Below are positions 22,657 through 32,580 of a stretch of 64,000 nucleotides of DNA, one piece after another. The notes under the pieces are model-generated. The model ran no database searches. It was not told the origin of the DNA and saw nothing but the letters and a program-made list of their open reading frames with translations. How positions within the stretch are numbered: the first letter of the stretch is position 1; every line of letters starts with the position of its first letter. The translations under genes were made by a program, and so were the position numbers. The stretch covers positions 76,341,583-76,405,582 of the forward strand of contig OZ018323.1 of assembly GCA_963969495.1 (NCBI GenBank), read 5' to 3'. This DNA is from Ceratothoa steindachneri (lineage: Eukaryota; Arthropoda; Malacostraca; Isopoda; Cymothoidae).

Positions 22657-24225
22657 ATGCAAGAGATATGTCCTTTTGTTAGTGAATTGAAGAGGTGTGT
22701 AATGACATGTGTTGATTTGAATGAATGGCCTGAGTGTTCAAGTGATTTTAAAAGGTATGCTAAGGATTTTGTTGTTTGTATGGATGTTGTATATTTTGTG
22801 AGGCATGTGAAGGGTGGTGATGATATGTATGTACCTGTGATGTCCTTAGTTGGTATGATTGGTCTGGTGAAGGTTGTGCATGATAATTATGGGCATATGG
22901 GTAAGTTTAAGCTGTGGGAGTGTATGAAGGAGCATGTGTTCCATCCGTTTCTGAGAACTGTTGTGATTGATGTTGCAACTACGTGTGAAAGGTGTCAGAT
23001 GCGAAAAGTACAAGGTGTGCAAGTGAAACCACCGATGTTGAAAGTTGATTTACGAAAGAACCGTTTGAATTGGTAGTGATTGATTGTGTGTCTTTGCCGC
23101 ATATGAGTGCTGGGAATGTTGGTATGGTTGTTATGGTTGATCATAAAAGTAAGTTTGTGTATGCAGCGCCTGTGAGAGATAAAAAGAGTGTGACTGTTGC
23201 GTGTGTGGTTGAGCAGTTGTTTTTTCCTATGTGTGTATGGAAGCCTAGAAGATGTCTGAGTGATAATGGGCCTGAATTTGTAGGAGAAGTGTTTGAGCAA
23301 ATGTTGAGAGAGAATGGTGTGGAGCATGTGAGGTGAGAACAACTTCGTACGTACTGTCTTCAAATGGATTGGCTGAACATACGATAAGAACCTTGTGTGA
23401 GATGTTGAGAATGATGAGTACGACAGTGAATGACTGGGATGTATGGTTGGGAAGAGTATTGTGGGCATATAATTTGACTGTGCATAGTGCAACTGGAATG
23501 TCCCCATGTCAGTTTGTGATGAATTTTGAAAGGCGAGTGAAAGATAGGTTTTGTTTGAGTGAAAGTGAGCAGAGTGTATGGCATGAGGCACATGAAAAGT
23601 TCTGTTCATTTGAATTAGGTGCAAAAGTATTGAAGGTGAAAGAAGTGAAGGGTAGGTTGAATGTGTCAAAGATGAGTGAGAAGTTCGATGAACCTTATAG
23701 AGTTGTGAGAGTTTGGGAAAATGGAGTGACATATGTTTTGGAAAGTTTGGGCAGAATGAACCTAGTGTGGCTGATTTTTCGGGTTTTATGAATGGTAATA
23801 GTAGGGGTGAGTTTGATATAGTGAATGATGAAGTGGCTGATTTTTCAGGTTTCTGGTGGGAACCAGTCAAAGGGGTTTCTGGTATGCCTGTTGAGAATAC
23901 AAGGGATGTGAGTGACCAGTCTGTTTCGCAAGAGTGTGCTTTGAGTTTGATGAGGGCTGTGAGTGAGGAGATGATGAATGGAGGTATGAAGAGTGAAGGT
24001 TCTGAACAAAAAAGTATGAAAGAGTTCTGTCGAGAGATGAGCGAGTTAGTAATGAGAGCGAAGAGTATGGTGGATGACATGATTGATAGTGACGAGGAGA
24101 CCGAGACTGACAAGACAACTGATGAACAACCCCGACTGATTGCTACGCGTAGCCAGGGACCAGTAGAAGAGTGTGAATGGGTGCAGAAAGGTGCGATTGA
24201 GCACAAGTGGTACCGTGAAGAGTGA
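22657..24225 (+). pseudogene. Ty3/gypsy integrase and C-terminal tail
   Basis: The zinc-binding HHCC domain is visible as HDNYGHMG and CERCQMRK (22880-23005). The catalytic core follows in three frames: VVIDCVSLPH (first Asp codon 23082), LSDNGPEFVGEVF (second Asp codon 23262), SSNGLAEHTIRTL (Glu codon 23374), then WLGRVLWAYNLTVHSATGMS and PCQFVMNFERR. D, D and E are all present. Beyond YRVVRVWENGVTYVL the tail (frame 23713-24225) is acidic and Ser-rich with MVDDMIDSDEETETDKTTDE and has no domain I recognise; it holds two copies of an ADFSGF word at 23775 and 23841. Integrase would insert the cDNA into the genome. Frameshifts near 23075, 23335 and 23715 and a stop at 22636 inactivate it. Confidence 0.87.
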
Positions 24226-24263
24226 TTGAAAAGGCATTGCGTGTGACTGTGGTCGAATGACTT

Positions 24264-24276
24264 AAGGAAGGAGGGG
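24264..24276 (+). promoter_or_regulatory. Polypurine tract
   Basis: AAGGAAGGAGGGG stands directly before TGTGGTGG, the start of the LTR; it is the expected plus-strand primer of an LTR retrotransposon. Confidence 0.7.
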
Positions 24277-25189
24277 TGTGGTGGAGCGGTGTGTGTGTGT
24301 CTGTAGGGCCATTCTCCCACCCCCCTTCAAATATATCTTTCCTTACCCCTGTGTGAGTGTGTGGGTATAATTTGCCTTCCGATTTTTTATTATGAATACA
24401 AATAATAACTGATTGTACTCTCTTTTCAGAGAATAATTTTCTAAACATAAATATAAGAGTAAATATTTAGAGTGTTAAGTTAAATTTATTTGTCCAGCGC
24501 ATTGAGATATTACCCTAGGTAAGATTGGTTTGTTAATAAAATACTAATAGGCTCAACATTAATTTTAACAATGAGGGATAGTAAAGTCCACCACCAGACT
24601 TTCCTTTGGAAACACTATACCAAAAATTTCTCTGGCTCTTTTTAGTATCACATCCTGTGTCTTCAAAGAGTGAAGCTTCAGCGGACTGTGAGAGGAATCC
24701 TTGAGGCGAGTGCTCCGCCCAGCCCAGCCCTGAAATGGAGGGCGTTGCCTGCACTGCCTACCTTCATTGGCTGATGAGCCTGTCCCCCTCCTTATTGGAC
24801 AACTACAACTACTACCACCACAACCCCAGCCTTCAAGTGATAGTCCTGTGCCCCTTCTCGTGATAGTCCTGTGCCCTTTCTCGTTCAGGTGTTGTTTTGA
24901 TTGATGTTGTGTGGACCTTGTTTGGGTTGTTGAAATTTGTTCTCTGCGCCTGTCATATTTTATTTTTGTTTTCGGTTGGAGAAGTTTAATTTGTATAGAA
25001 TATTTATTTTGAATGTGCACCGGTGTTTATTTATTTTTTTTGTAAATATAAACTGTAAGTAAAACTATTTTTTTGTAAAGTAAAGGACTGTATATTAAAT
25101 TGTATCAAGTCTTCCTAGGGGTTCTCAAGGTCCATAAATTCTAGGATAAGGTTGGAACACGGGGTTAGTATTGCTTTCGGCCAGCTACA
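24277..25189 (+). repeat. 3' LTR of the Ty3/gypsy element
   Basis: The LTR begins TGTGGTGGAGCGG after the polypurine tract and most plausibly ends CCAGCTACA, giving TG...CA and about 913 bp. It contains AATAAA at 24535, a short TATAAT-like word near 24364 and a 24-bp tandem duplication (TGATAGTCCTGTGCCC) at about 24838-24884. The right boundary is inferred because no second LTR is available. Confidence 0.65.
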
Positions 25190-25194
25190 ATGCT

Positions 25195-25257
25195 TTTAGC
25201 AGCTTGATATTTTATATCATTTTGAGTGTTCAGTGAACCAATTAATTTGTTTTATAA
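25195..25257. repeat. Right copy of the 63-bp direct repeat
   Basis: TTTAGCAGCTTGATATTTTA onward, partner of 19756-19819. Five bases lie between the LTR end and this copy. Confidence 0.8.
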
Positions 25258-25361
25258 CAAGAAGTTTTGATTCAGTATGATTGGATGGACGGAAGTAAGT
25301 TAATTGTATTTTGCATTATTTATTTGATAGCTTGTAACTGAATTGGCATTTAGAAGAAATT

Positions 25362-26640
25362 TTGTTTCATTTTGTTTATTGGGTTAAACTGGCTGAAAGC
25401 CAAGTTATCTTCCACCACAAGTTAACATCTATAGTTTATAAAATTCTTGAGGTAGTTAAAAAAGGTATTACTGAGCATCTAGAGAGTAGTAGGTTAATCA
25501 ACGATACTCAGCATGGATTTAACAAACATAAGGAGTTTATGGATAAAGGAGAGAATGTAGATGCAACTTACTTAGATTTTAGCAAAGCCTTTGACAAGAT
25601 TCCACATAGGAAATTGATTAATAAATTAAAAAGCTTGAGATATGTTTGAAAGCATTAAATTGGATAGCTGAATGGTTGGAGGATAGTTACAGTGGAGGGA
25701 TCTTGTCAGTGAGATACTTCAGCAGTCAGTTCTGGGTCCATTATTATTTATAGCCTATTTAAATGACCTTGGAGAAGCAGTTAATAACAGTGCCAATTTT
25801 CGCAGATGAAACTAAATTGGTAGCTTCTGCAAAAGAAGTTGAGGCCACCTTTAAAGTGCATAGCAACTTAAGTTATTTACTTGGGCACATACATGGCAGA
25901 TAACCTTTAACCTTAAAAAATGCAAAGGTATACAAATGGGAAAAGATAATAGAGAATTTAGCTATGAAATGGATAAGGGTTGGCTGAACTAACTCAGTAA
26001 AGGATGAAAAGGACTTAGCAGAAGTAATAGATATGTCACCAAGGTTTTCTAAGCAGTGTATTGGGGCAAAAAATAAAACAAATACTGTTGGACTTCATCA
26101 AGAGAAATGTTAGTTAGAAAACTAAGATTATCCTTAAACTTTATAACTCAAATTTTAGGCATAGAGGCATGATCCCCACATTTTAGAAATGATATCAACC
26201 TACTAGATTCAGTGCAAAGGAGGGCAACAAAGATGATACCTTCTCTGAGGCACCTTGAATATGTAGATAGGTTGAGGGTATTAAAAATGAGGGCAACAAA
26301 GATGATACCTTCCCTGAGGGACCTTGAATATGTAGATAGGTTGAAGGTATTAAATATGTTCTCATTTGAAAGGTGTGAGAAGGGTTATGATTCAGCTTTT
26401 TTTTAAAAAAATTCTGGGATGGATAAGTTAGATTGTGAACAGATTTTGAAATTGGAGGGTAGTAATAGAGTGGACATCAGTTGAAACCTAGAAAACAAGG
26501 GTGTAGGTTGCATGTAAGAAAATATCTTTCACTAATAGAGTGATAAATTTATGAAATGATTTACCACAGGAGGTAATAGAATTAAGACTGAGTGACACCA
26601 TTGATCTGGATATAAGTTATTTTTCTATAGAAAATTGAAG
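25362..26640 (+). pseudogene. Decayed LINE copy (RT to C-terminus) of the 51.8 kb family
   Basis: The frame 25362-25649 has YKILEVVKKGITEHLESSRL and YLDFSKAFDKIPHRKL, aligning with 53470-53715 of the intact LINE but lacking about 70 bp. Later parts match motif C (FADETKLVA at about 25798), DNREFSYEMD and the C-terminal RRATKMIPSLRHLEY. A 69-bp piece of the latter (26221-26289) is tandemly repeated at 26290-26357. Stops and frameshifts throughout; no endonuclease. Confidence 0.85.
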
Positions 26641-26684
26641 TAACTTAAGAGTTTGTGCTGTTTATGGAAGGCTAAATTGTGGAG

Positions 26685-27785
26685 CATCAGGTAGTAGATA
26701 CTACAGTGCAAGAGCAGTTTTTCACAATTCTTAGGGAGTTGCAAAATTCATGGATGCTGAAAGGTTTGTTGAACCAGAATGGAGAATTTGCCTTGAAGAT
26801 AATAGTTGTAAGTTCAGCTTCTGCCATATAGTAGACAAAAAGCTCTGTAAAGCTTCTGATACTATTAATGGAAGCAAAATGATAAACTGGACATTCAGCA
26901 ACATCTTGTGAATCAGCAGTTGAGATTGATGCCTTCACAACAATTTTTTGCTGAGGAGGCTTTTTTTTTGGAAGCATTAATACCCACCTATATTTTTAAG
27001 AAGAAATGATAAGATGTTATTTTAGAGACAAGTTTCTCTAATTTTATTTTTTATATCAGCTATATATCTTGCGGAAGTTCTATACAACTTATAGGAAATA
27101 AAATGATCAACATTGCAATTTTTCTTAAAATGATTAAGTGCCCTTTTCCGACCTGCAATAGCTTTGGCAGAGGAAGGGTTCTACCAGGTGGTTGAATATT
27201 TATTGTTTATAATCTGTGCTTTGAGATGCATGGAAGATGAGGAAGCCTCATGAAATGAATATTCAACAAGAGTAAATCAGTAGGTGGCTGAGTAAAGATA
27301 GAGGGGAAGGTTATATTAGAGATGAATGTTTTGCTTAATTTTGTTCCAGTGATGGGTTTTTCCCACAGGGATATAAGATGAAGTTAAACAAAAATTGGCT
27401 GCCAGGAGAATCAGGTAGTGATCACTATCCCTAAGATATGGATATACTAACTAGTCTCAAGACTGACAGAAGTTTCAAGAACATAGGGACAGATCTAAGT
27501 AAGAGGGGATCCCTATAGAATTAGATGGGAAGGTTGGCTGGCCATTATTCAAGAGGATGGCAGAAAGGTTATCTAATAAATACTAGAAGGGATCCTCTGG
27601 GACTACAGTGTGGAGATCCTCATAGAAAGTGATGGGCATTAAAATTTTCCAGAAGTAGAAAAGGACCAGATATCTGAGTTTAAGTGGTGGAAGTGATAAT
27701 CTTCTAGATGGAAATTTGGTGGGATATAAACAACAAAGAGTGAAAGGCTCTTGAGGGCAGTATAATATAGTATGCAATGTTGAAA
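26685..27785 (-). pseudogene. I-clade-like LINE fragment: endonuclease, linker and RT start
   Basis: Reading the minus strand from 27785, broken frames give VVYIPPNFHLED, NAHHFLWGSPHC (the GDFNAHH block of the endonuclease), SAILLNNGQPTF and RDSDHYLIL (SDH motif) near 27410-27430. The linker WNPSSAKAIAGRKRALNHFK with SYKLYRTSARYIADIKNK lies at 27035-27190. The frame 26977-26687 ends FWFNKPFSIHEFCNSLRIVK, the start of the RT domain. It is cut at 26685, so the catalytic palm is missing. Confidence 0.75.
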
Positions 27786-27789
27786 AAGT

Positions 27790-28875
27790 AGTAAATTAAA
27801 AAGCACCTAGTGATTCAAAGATGTTTAATGTGTTTTTTAATATTTTTTTATGAAAATTAATAAATATTTAGCTATATATATATATATTTGGTCAAGTTTA
27901 AATGGCCAAATCACAACAAAATATTTTGGATAAAAGTGAATATAATTGACAATTCCTTTTAGTTTCAGCTTACTTCATTTAAAACCTTCATTAACTCTGA
28001 TAAAGTTTGCGCTAGAATCTAATATATATAAATATTTTCTTCCTTTCAGGTATATTTTTAGATATTTTTTTTGCTGCTAGTGTTTCAAAAAATGCTGTGA
28101 GCTGAGGTCTGAATAAAACTTATCACATTAAAAAGTTTTTGTTTGTTTAAACAAAAGGCATTTACATCAAATAAGGAAGGATGAGTTCAGATATAAAAAA
28201 ATAATGCATTCGAGGCAGAGACTGGAGGCTAAGCTGAGCCACTGAGTCTTGTCAGATGGCAGCCAGGAAAATACATCACTGTGCCTTTTACAGAGAAATG
28301 AAGATGGTCAATGAGGGGCTTTGCAGAAGTACCACTCTGGATTATTGGTACAGTTTGTATACAGATGAAAGCCACTGCAATTAGAGCAGCATTCAAGATA
28401 CTTTCAAGTGAATGATCTATGGTAAAAAAGAAACGGGTAAAATATTTGGTAATATTGAATAAGAGGGAGACACAGGTTTTAAGCTACTAAATCCTGTAAT
28501 AATTCTTTATATTGTAACAATAGTGTGCTAGGAGTAATATTTCAAGGCAAAGAATGTCTATCACACTTTACAAAGTCATAAAAAGACAAATTTTCAACCT
28601 AATTCCGCACAAGAATTCTTCCACACTGCCATCTTTCTATGCTATGAGTCTGACTAAGTTACACTCACTCATGCATTTCATGATTTGTTTGCAATTCTGC
28701 ACCCTTTTCACTCCAACACAATATCATTTTCATTATGGACACCGTGTTATTCAAGGTTGTTCTTTGAGCATTCACAATTTAACCCTTTTGTGTGAGGATA
28801 AATCAAAGTTTATTAATTTCCTTTGTGAACATAAGACTGATACAGATACAAGTGGCCTGTCTAATGTGTGGGAGT
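27790..28875. other. Spacer without recognised gene
   Basis: A TATATA run lies at about 27874-27888. A 107-codon plus ORF at 28554-28877 (MSITLYKVIKRQIFNLIPHK) has no motif I know and may be chance. Confidence 0.35.
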
Positions 28876-28879
28876 AAAG

Positions 28880-29465
28880 TTACTATCAATGAATATTTTT
28901 GTTGTGACAGAAAAGTTATTTCCTGAGGTAATCAAATCAAAAGGTGCCTAAATCAAGGTATAGGTTAAAAAAATTTGCCTTTTGTAGGGACATTTTTTTA
29001 ACACACCTCTACACCAAGACAATCTTGTGGGTTGTATATTGGTTTGTGTGCAATAAACTAACCTATACTGAAATCTGTAAACATGTAGAAATCTCAGCCA
29101 GACCTGGTAGAACTGGTTTAATTTTTCTCAGATGATAATTCATTATTTCAGAAAGCATTCAGAAAGCATTCAGAAATAGGCAGCCCAGGAAAAATAGATG
29201 AGACCAAATTTGAGGAAGCAAAATTAAAATTGAAGGCATGTTATCAAAGGTATGTGGGGTTTTGGTGAGTTTAAATGTGAACCAAAAAGAACTTTTATAG
29301 TGCTGGTACCCAATAGAACTAGTGAAACACTAATTCAAGTAATCAAAGAGTGGGTTTTGCTGGAAAACCATATATCACAAAAAGACAATTTTCAACCTAT
29401 TTCAACAATGCCATGAGATGGCTTAAAGTATGATGGCACATTTGTTTTTAATGTTAATAGCAGAC
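28880..29465 (+). pseudogene. Merlin (IS1016/IS1595-like) DDE transposase fossil
   Basis: The frame at 28944-29135 carries KKFAFCRDIF, TILWVVYWFVCNKLTYTEIC and KHVEIS, the helical region before the catalytic core. After two stops come GSPGKIDETKFEEAKLK near 29178-29225, with the first catalytic Asp in IDETKF, then GEFKCEPKRTFIVLVPNRTS and ETLIQVIKEWVLLENHIS (29265-29375). This string of motifs matches eukaryotic Merlin elements, relatives of bacterial IS1016. The second Asp and the final acidic residue lie in decayed sequence. No TIRs were found. Confidence 0.78.
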
Positions 29466-29645
29466 ATGGGCATGATTAGGATTACTAATCAAGGAATCAT
29501 AATCCATGACTGATTTAGTAATCATAATCAAAAAGTAGATAACGTTGTGTAATCATAATCAAATCATAAATTACTCAGCGGTGATAATCAAATCAATCAT
29601 ATTTTTCTTGATAATAAGCAATGATTAAAATGTGATTATTTCTTT
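29466..29645. repeat. Degenerate AATCATAATCA repeat
   Basis: The words AATCATAATCA and AATCAAATCA recur about ten times in 180 bases. It may be a subterminal repeat cluster belonging to the hAT element that follows, since such clusters bind hAT transposases; that is inference. Confidence 0.55.
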
Positions 29646-30158
29646 GTAATTTCCATAAAGCACTTTGCTTTCAAGTCCAAGTATGTTTTGAAAGCTTAAC
29701 ACCATCTCATGTTTTTACTTGCTTGCCTCCCATGAGTATCAGTCAAATGCACACAAAGCTTATACATGTTTCAGCAAACTTGAAATGCAGTACTGGTAAA
29801 AATGATTGCTGCCAGGCTGGTGTGGGAGTGCGTAATGTGTGTATCAATCTTGGAACTGTCTCTCATTGTGTGTGACTGCGTGTGTGTATGTGTTGTAGTA
29901 CTGTATCACCAAACATGTTTGTACATGCATATGTTGCTGGCTGTGTAAGGCAAACAACACGTTTGTACATGCACACGCTGCTGATTATTTAAGGCAGACA
30001 GCTGGTAGACTCATCACTTCACTCCACACCACCTCAACAAGTACATATCTAGATTATCATGGGGAAACCAATACTGGACCATTTTCATTGCAGATCCTAC
30101 TACTCAAGTGAAACTGAAATGCAAGCACTGTAACAAGGATGTTAGTGGTAACATGAAG

Positions 30159-31307
30159 GTATGTAATTGTATCATATCATCACCTTCATAAATAAACTAC
30201 CTATTTCATTTATCAACTGTTCGGGAAATTGAAAAATAACTGTCTTTTCTTATTTTTCACAATAATTCAGAGTTTATCTGTTTATAACTTCATAATAGAA
30301 CAAAAATTTTCCTAGGCTTTTTTTCACATGGAAAGTGCTATTTATCAAAAGAAAATGGAAGTAAACTGACTTAGGTAAATATGTTTATAATATTTACATA
30401 GGACCTAGGCATAATGCTAAAGCACCAGTAGATTAAAAATTACAAAATAAAATATGTAGACCATATGATAAATAAATTCATAAAGAAATTCAGACCTTCT
30501 AAAACAGAAACTAAAGGAAAATAACTGAAAACGTAATGAAATTCTTCTCAAAACATTATTTCCTTGAATGTTTTCATAACTAAGATTTAGTAATTACTCA
30601 TGAGGCAAGGTGTCAAAACACTGGCAGTCAACTCTCATAACTGGTTCATGGATTTGGGCAAAAGAGTTTCAGTGAATTTTAGATCATTTAATCAGTTGTT
30701 TAAATGGGGGGAGGGTGTGCCTCCCTAGAGAGATAACAGTAATTCCCAGGGGGAGGAATGAGCCCTGGGAAAAAAGTAAGAATTATCTAATTATATTGAT
30801 TAATCTGTTAACCAGACCGTGGGTTCATAATGAAAAGTGTTTTTCTTTCTTAATGCAATGCCATATATATGTGTATATTACACACACATAAAAATAACAA
30901 TAGAAATAGCAATAAAAACTCACCCCCCTTCCCCTCAGGCTTCAGGATAATTTATATATAGAGTAAACCCTCGATATAACGAACTATATGGGGCAGGGGG
31001 TTGTTCATTAAAGCCAAAAGTTCGTTAAACCCAATGGAAATAACGAACCAAGTTCATTATGGATATGTAATACGTATGTAATTACTAATAAAGTTAAGTG
31101 GACTACACAACATAGTATTGATACGAACCTTGCACTGTAGGAGACATGCAACACACCAACATTCACTCAGGGTGGTCGTAATGCTTGCCTTTAAACCCAC
31201 TAGAGTTTGGCCAGGAAATTTGGTTCGTTATATCCGAAATTCGTTATATCGAGGGTTTACTGTATATATATAATTACTGCAATGTATTCTGTTCTTTCTA
31301 CTTTCAG
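30159..31307 (+). other. Intron 1 of the hAT gene
   Basis: Donor AAG|GTATGTAA and acceptor TTTCTACTTTCAG|AAACATC. Removal joins GNMK to KHHPD, restoring the BED finger. A 302-bp MITE sits in its 3' part. Confidence 0.8.
30961..31262. mobile_element. Tigger/pogo-like MITE, copy 1 (in a hAT intron)
   Basis: The ends read GAGTAAACCCTCGATATAAC and, reverse-complemented, CAGTAAACCCTCGATATAAC with TA outside, the hallmark of Tc1/mariner-superfamily (pogo/Tigger) non-autonomous elements. The interior carries more AACGAA/TTCGTT words. Copy 2 is at 41356-41684. Confidence 0.85.
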
Positions 31308-31608
31308 AAACATCATCCAGATGTCAAGGTGGATAGCTATGTGGGGTCAGCAACAACAGCAGCTGGTGGAGCCCTTGTTCCAATAACTGAATTTGGGATA
31401 TCTATTACTAAGAAAAAATGGAGCAACAGTGATCCCCACCAAAAGGAAATGGACAAGTTACTCCTTTGCTTCATTGCCGACTCTCTCCAACCTCTTTCAA
31501 GGGTTGAGGATCTTAACTTTCAAGCTCTTCTTAACAAGGCTCAGCCCAGCTACAGCATCCCAAGCCGCAAGGAGCTCAGCTTCTTCCTTCACAAAATCAA
31601 CAACTACA

Positions 31609-31659
31609 GTAAGATCTCAATAAAAAAAATTTGTTATGTTGGTTATGTCTGAGTTACAG
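31609..31659 (+). other. Very short intron 2 of the hAT gene (51 bp)
   Basis: Donor TACA|GTAAGATC and acceptor GAGTTACAG|GTGACC. Removal reads NNYSDLWTNRQMQ in frame across the conserved SDxWT block, while retention brings a stop. Confidence 0.8.
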
Positions 31660-32498
31660 GTGACCTTTGGACAAACAGACAGATGCAGTCATACATTGGG
31701 ATCACATGCCATTTCATTGATAACTTCCAGCTCCAATCAACAATGTTGGCATGTAGAAGATTCAAAGGGCCCCACACTGCAGAAAAGATTCATGCAACAT
31801 TCAATGAAATCATCTCCAGCTTTAACCTAGAAACAAAGATTTTGACAATTGTAACCGACAGTGCCAGCAATATGCTTAAAGCCTTTGTGACACTTCCTGG
31901 TCTGGAGCATGTGGACACTAATCAAGACAATGAAAGCGAAGAGGAGGATGACACCTTTGACATTCCAGATAACAATGAGAAGTTCCTGGAGCTATTGCCT
32001 GAGCATGTCAGATGTTTTGTTCATAATTTACAAAATATTGTGAAAGATGGGCTCGAAGAAGCAAGGCCTGTATCAGGAGTCATCGGAAAAGCCTCACATC
32101 TAGTATCACACATTCATCATTCTGCACTGATATCTGACATTCTCAAAGGTGAATGCAGAGCTCAGGCCAAAAATGGAACCTGATGGAACAGCAGTAACAA
32201 GATGCTTCACTTCCTTCTGAATATTGATTTAGCCAATCTTGATCAGTTAGACTGTCCAGTAAAGCTAACTAAATATGAACTTAATCTCATCAAGGAAATA
32301 AAAGACATCTTCACACCACTTGAAGTAGCAACTCTTAGAGTGTCAGGGAGAGAATGTTGTAACATCAAGCAAAGTAATTCTATGCATTCGTAGACTGAAT
32401 TTTTTTTTTTATATATATCTCATTTGGCAACTGCCTTCTAGGGCATAAGTCGCTGTACTCAAGCTAGCCTGAATCTAGGATATATTAAAAGCCAGATT

Positions 32499-32551
32499 AA
32501 AAAAAAAAAAAAAAAAAAAAATGATGGGGGGAAGGCCCCCCCCCCCCCCGC
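32499..32551. repeat. Poly-A and poly-C runs in the LINE 3' UTR
   Basis: Roughly 23 A at 32499-32521 and 14 C at 32537-32550 on the plus strand; on the LINE strand they are T and G tracts. Confidence 0.8.
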
Positions 32552-32580
32552 TGAAGTACACCGTGATCCATAGTTGAATT

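Larger units (their letters stand above)
19821..25189 (+). mobile_element. 5'-truncated Ty3/gypsy-like retrotransposon with one LTR
   Basis: The element contains RT, RNase H, an OTU-like plus retropepsin-like segment, and integrase, then a polypurine tract and a 3' LTR. The 5' LTR, primer-binding site, gag and any canonical protease are absent, because pol linker sequence starts directly after a repeat at 19819. At least six stops or frameshifts make it non-autonomous. The coding strand is visibly depleted in C and rich in G, A and T for more than 4 kb, unlike its neighbours. Confidence 0.85.
30055..32395 (+). pseudogene. BED-finger hAT transposase with two introns, 3'-truncated
   Basis: Exon 1 (to 30158) encodes YWTIFIADPTTQVKLKCKHC and NKDVSGNMK; exon 2 opens KHHPD, completing a BED zinc finger C-x2-C ... 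H-H that binds transposon ends. Exon 2 continues with VPITEFGISITKKKW and PSYSIPSRKELSFF; exon 3 with SDLWTNRQMQSYIGITCHFI, TIVTDSASNMLKAFV, the acidic insert NESEEEDDTFD, RCFVHNLQNIVKDGL and SHIHHSALISDIL. A TGA at 32181-32183 replaces the Arg of the usual TRWNS block; KMLHFLL follows. The frame ends at 32392 where the LINE insertion starts, so the C-terminal dimerisation domain is missing. Introns at 30159-31307 and 31609-31659. Dead, but less decayed than the hAT at 0.85-2.5 kb. Confidence 0.87.

Noticed and set aside
22995..24320. 441-codon minus-strand ORF
   Set aside because: It is antisense to the gypsy integrase. Its His/Ser/Thr/Pro-rich composition is what the C-poor, G-rich plus strand produces by chance; no motif.
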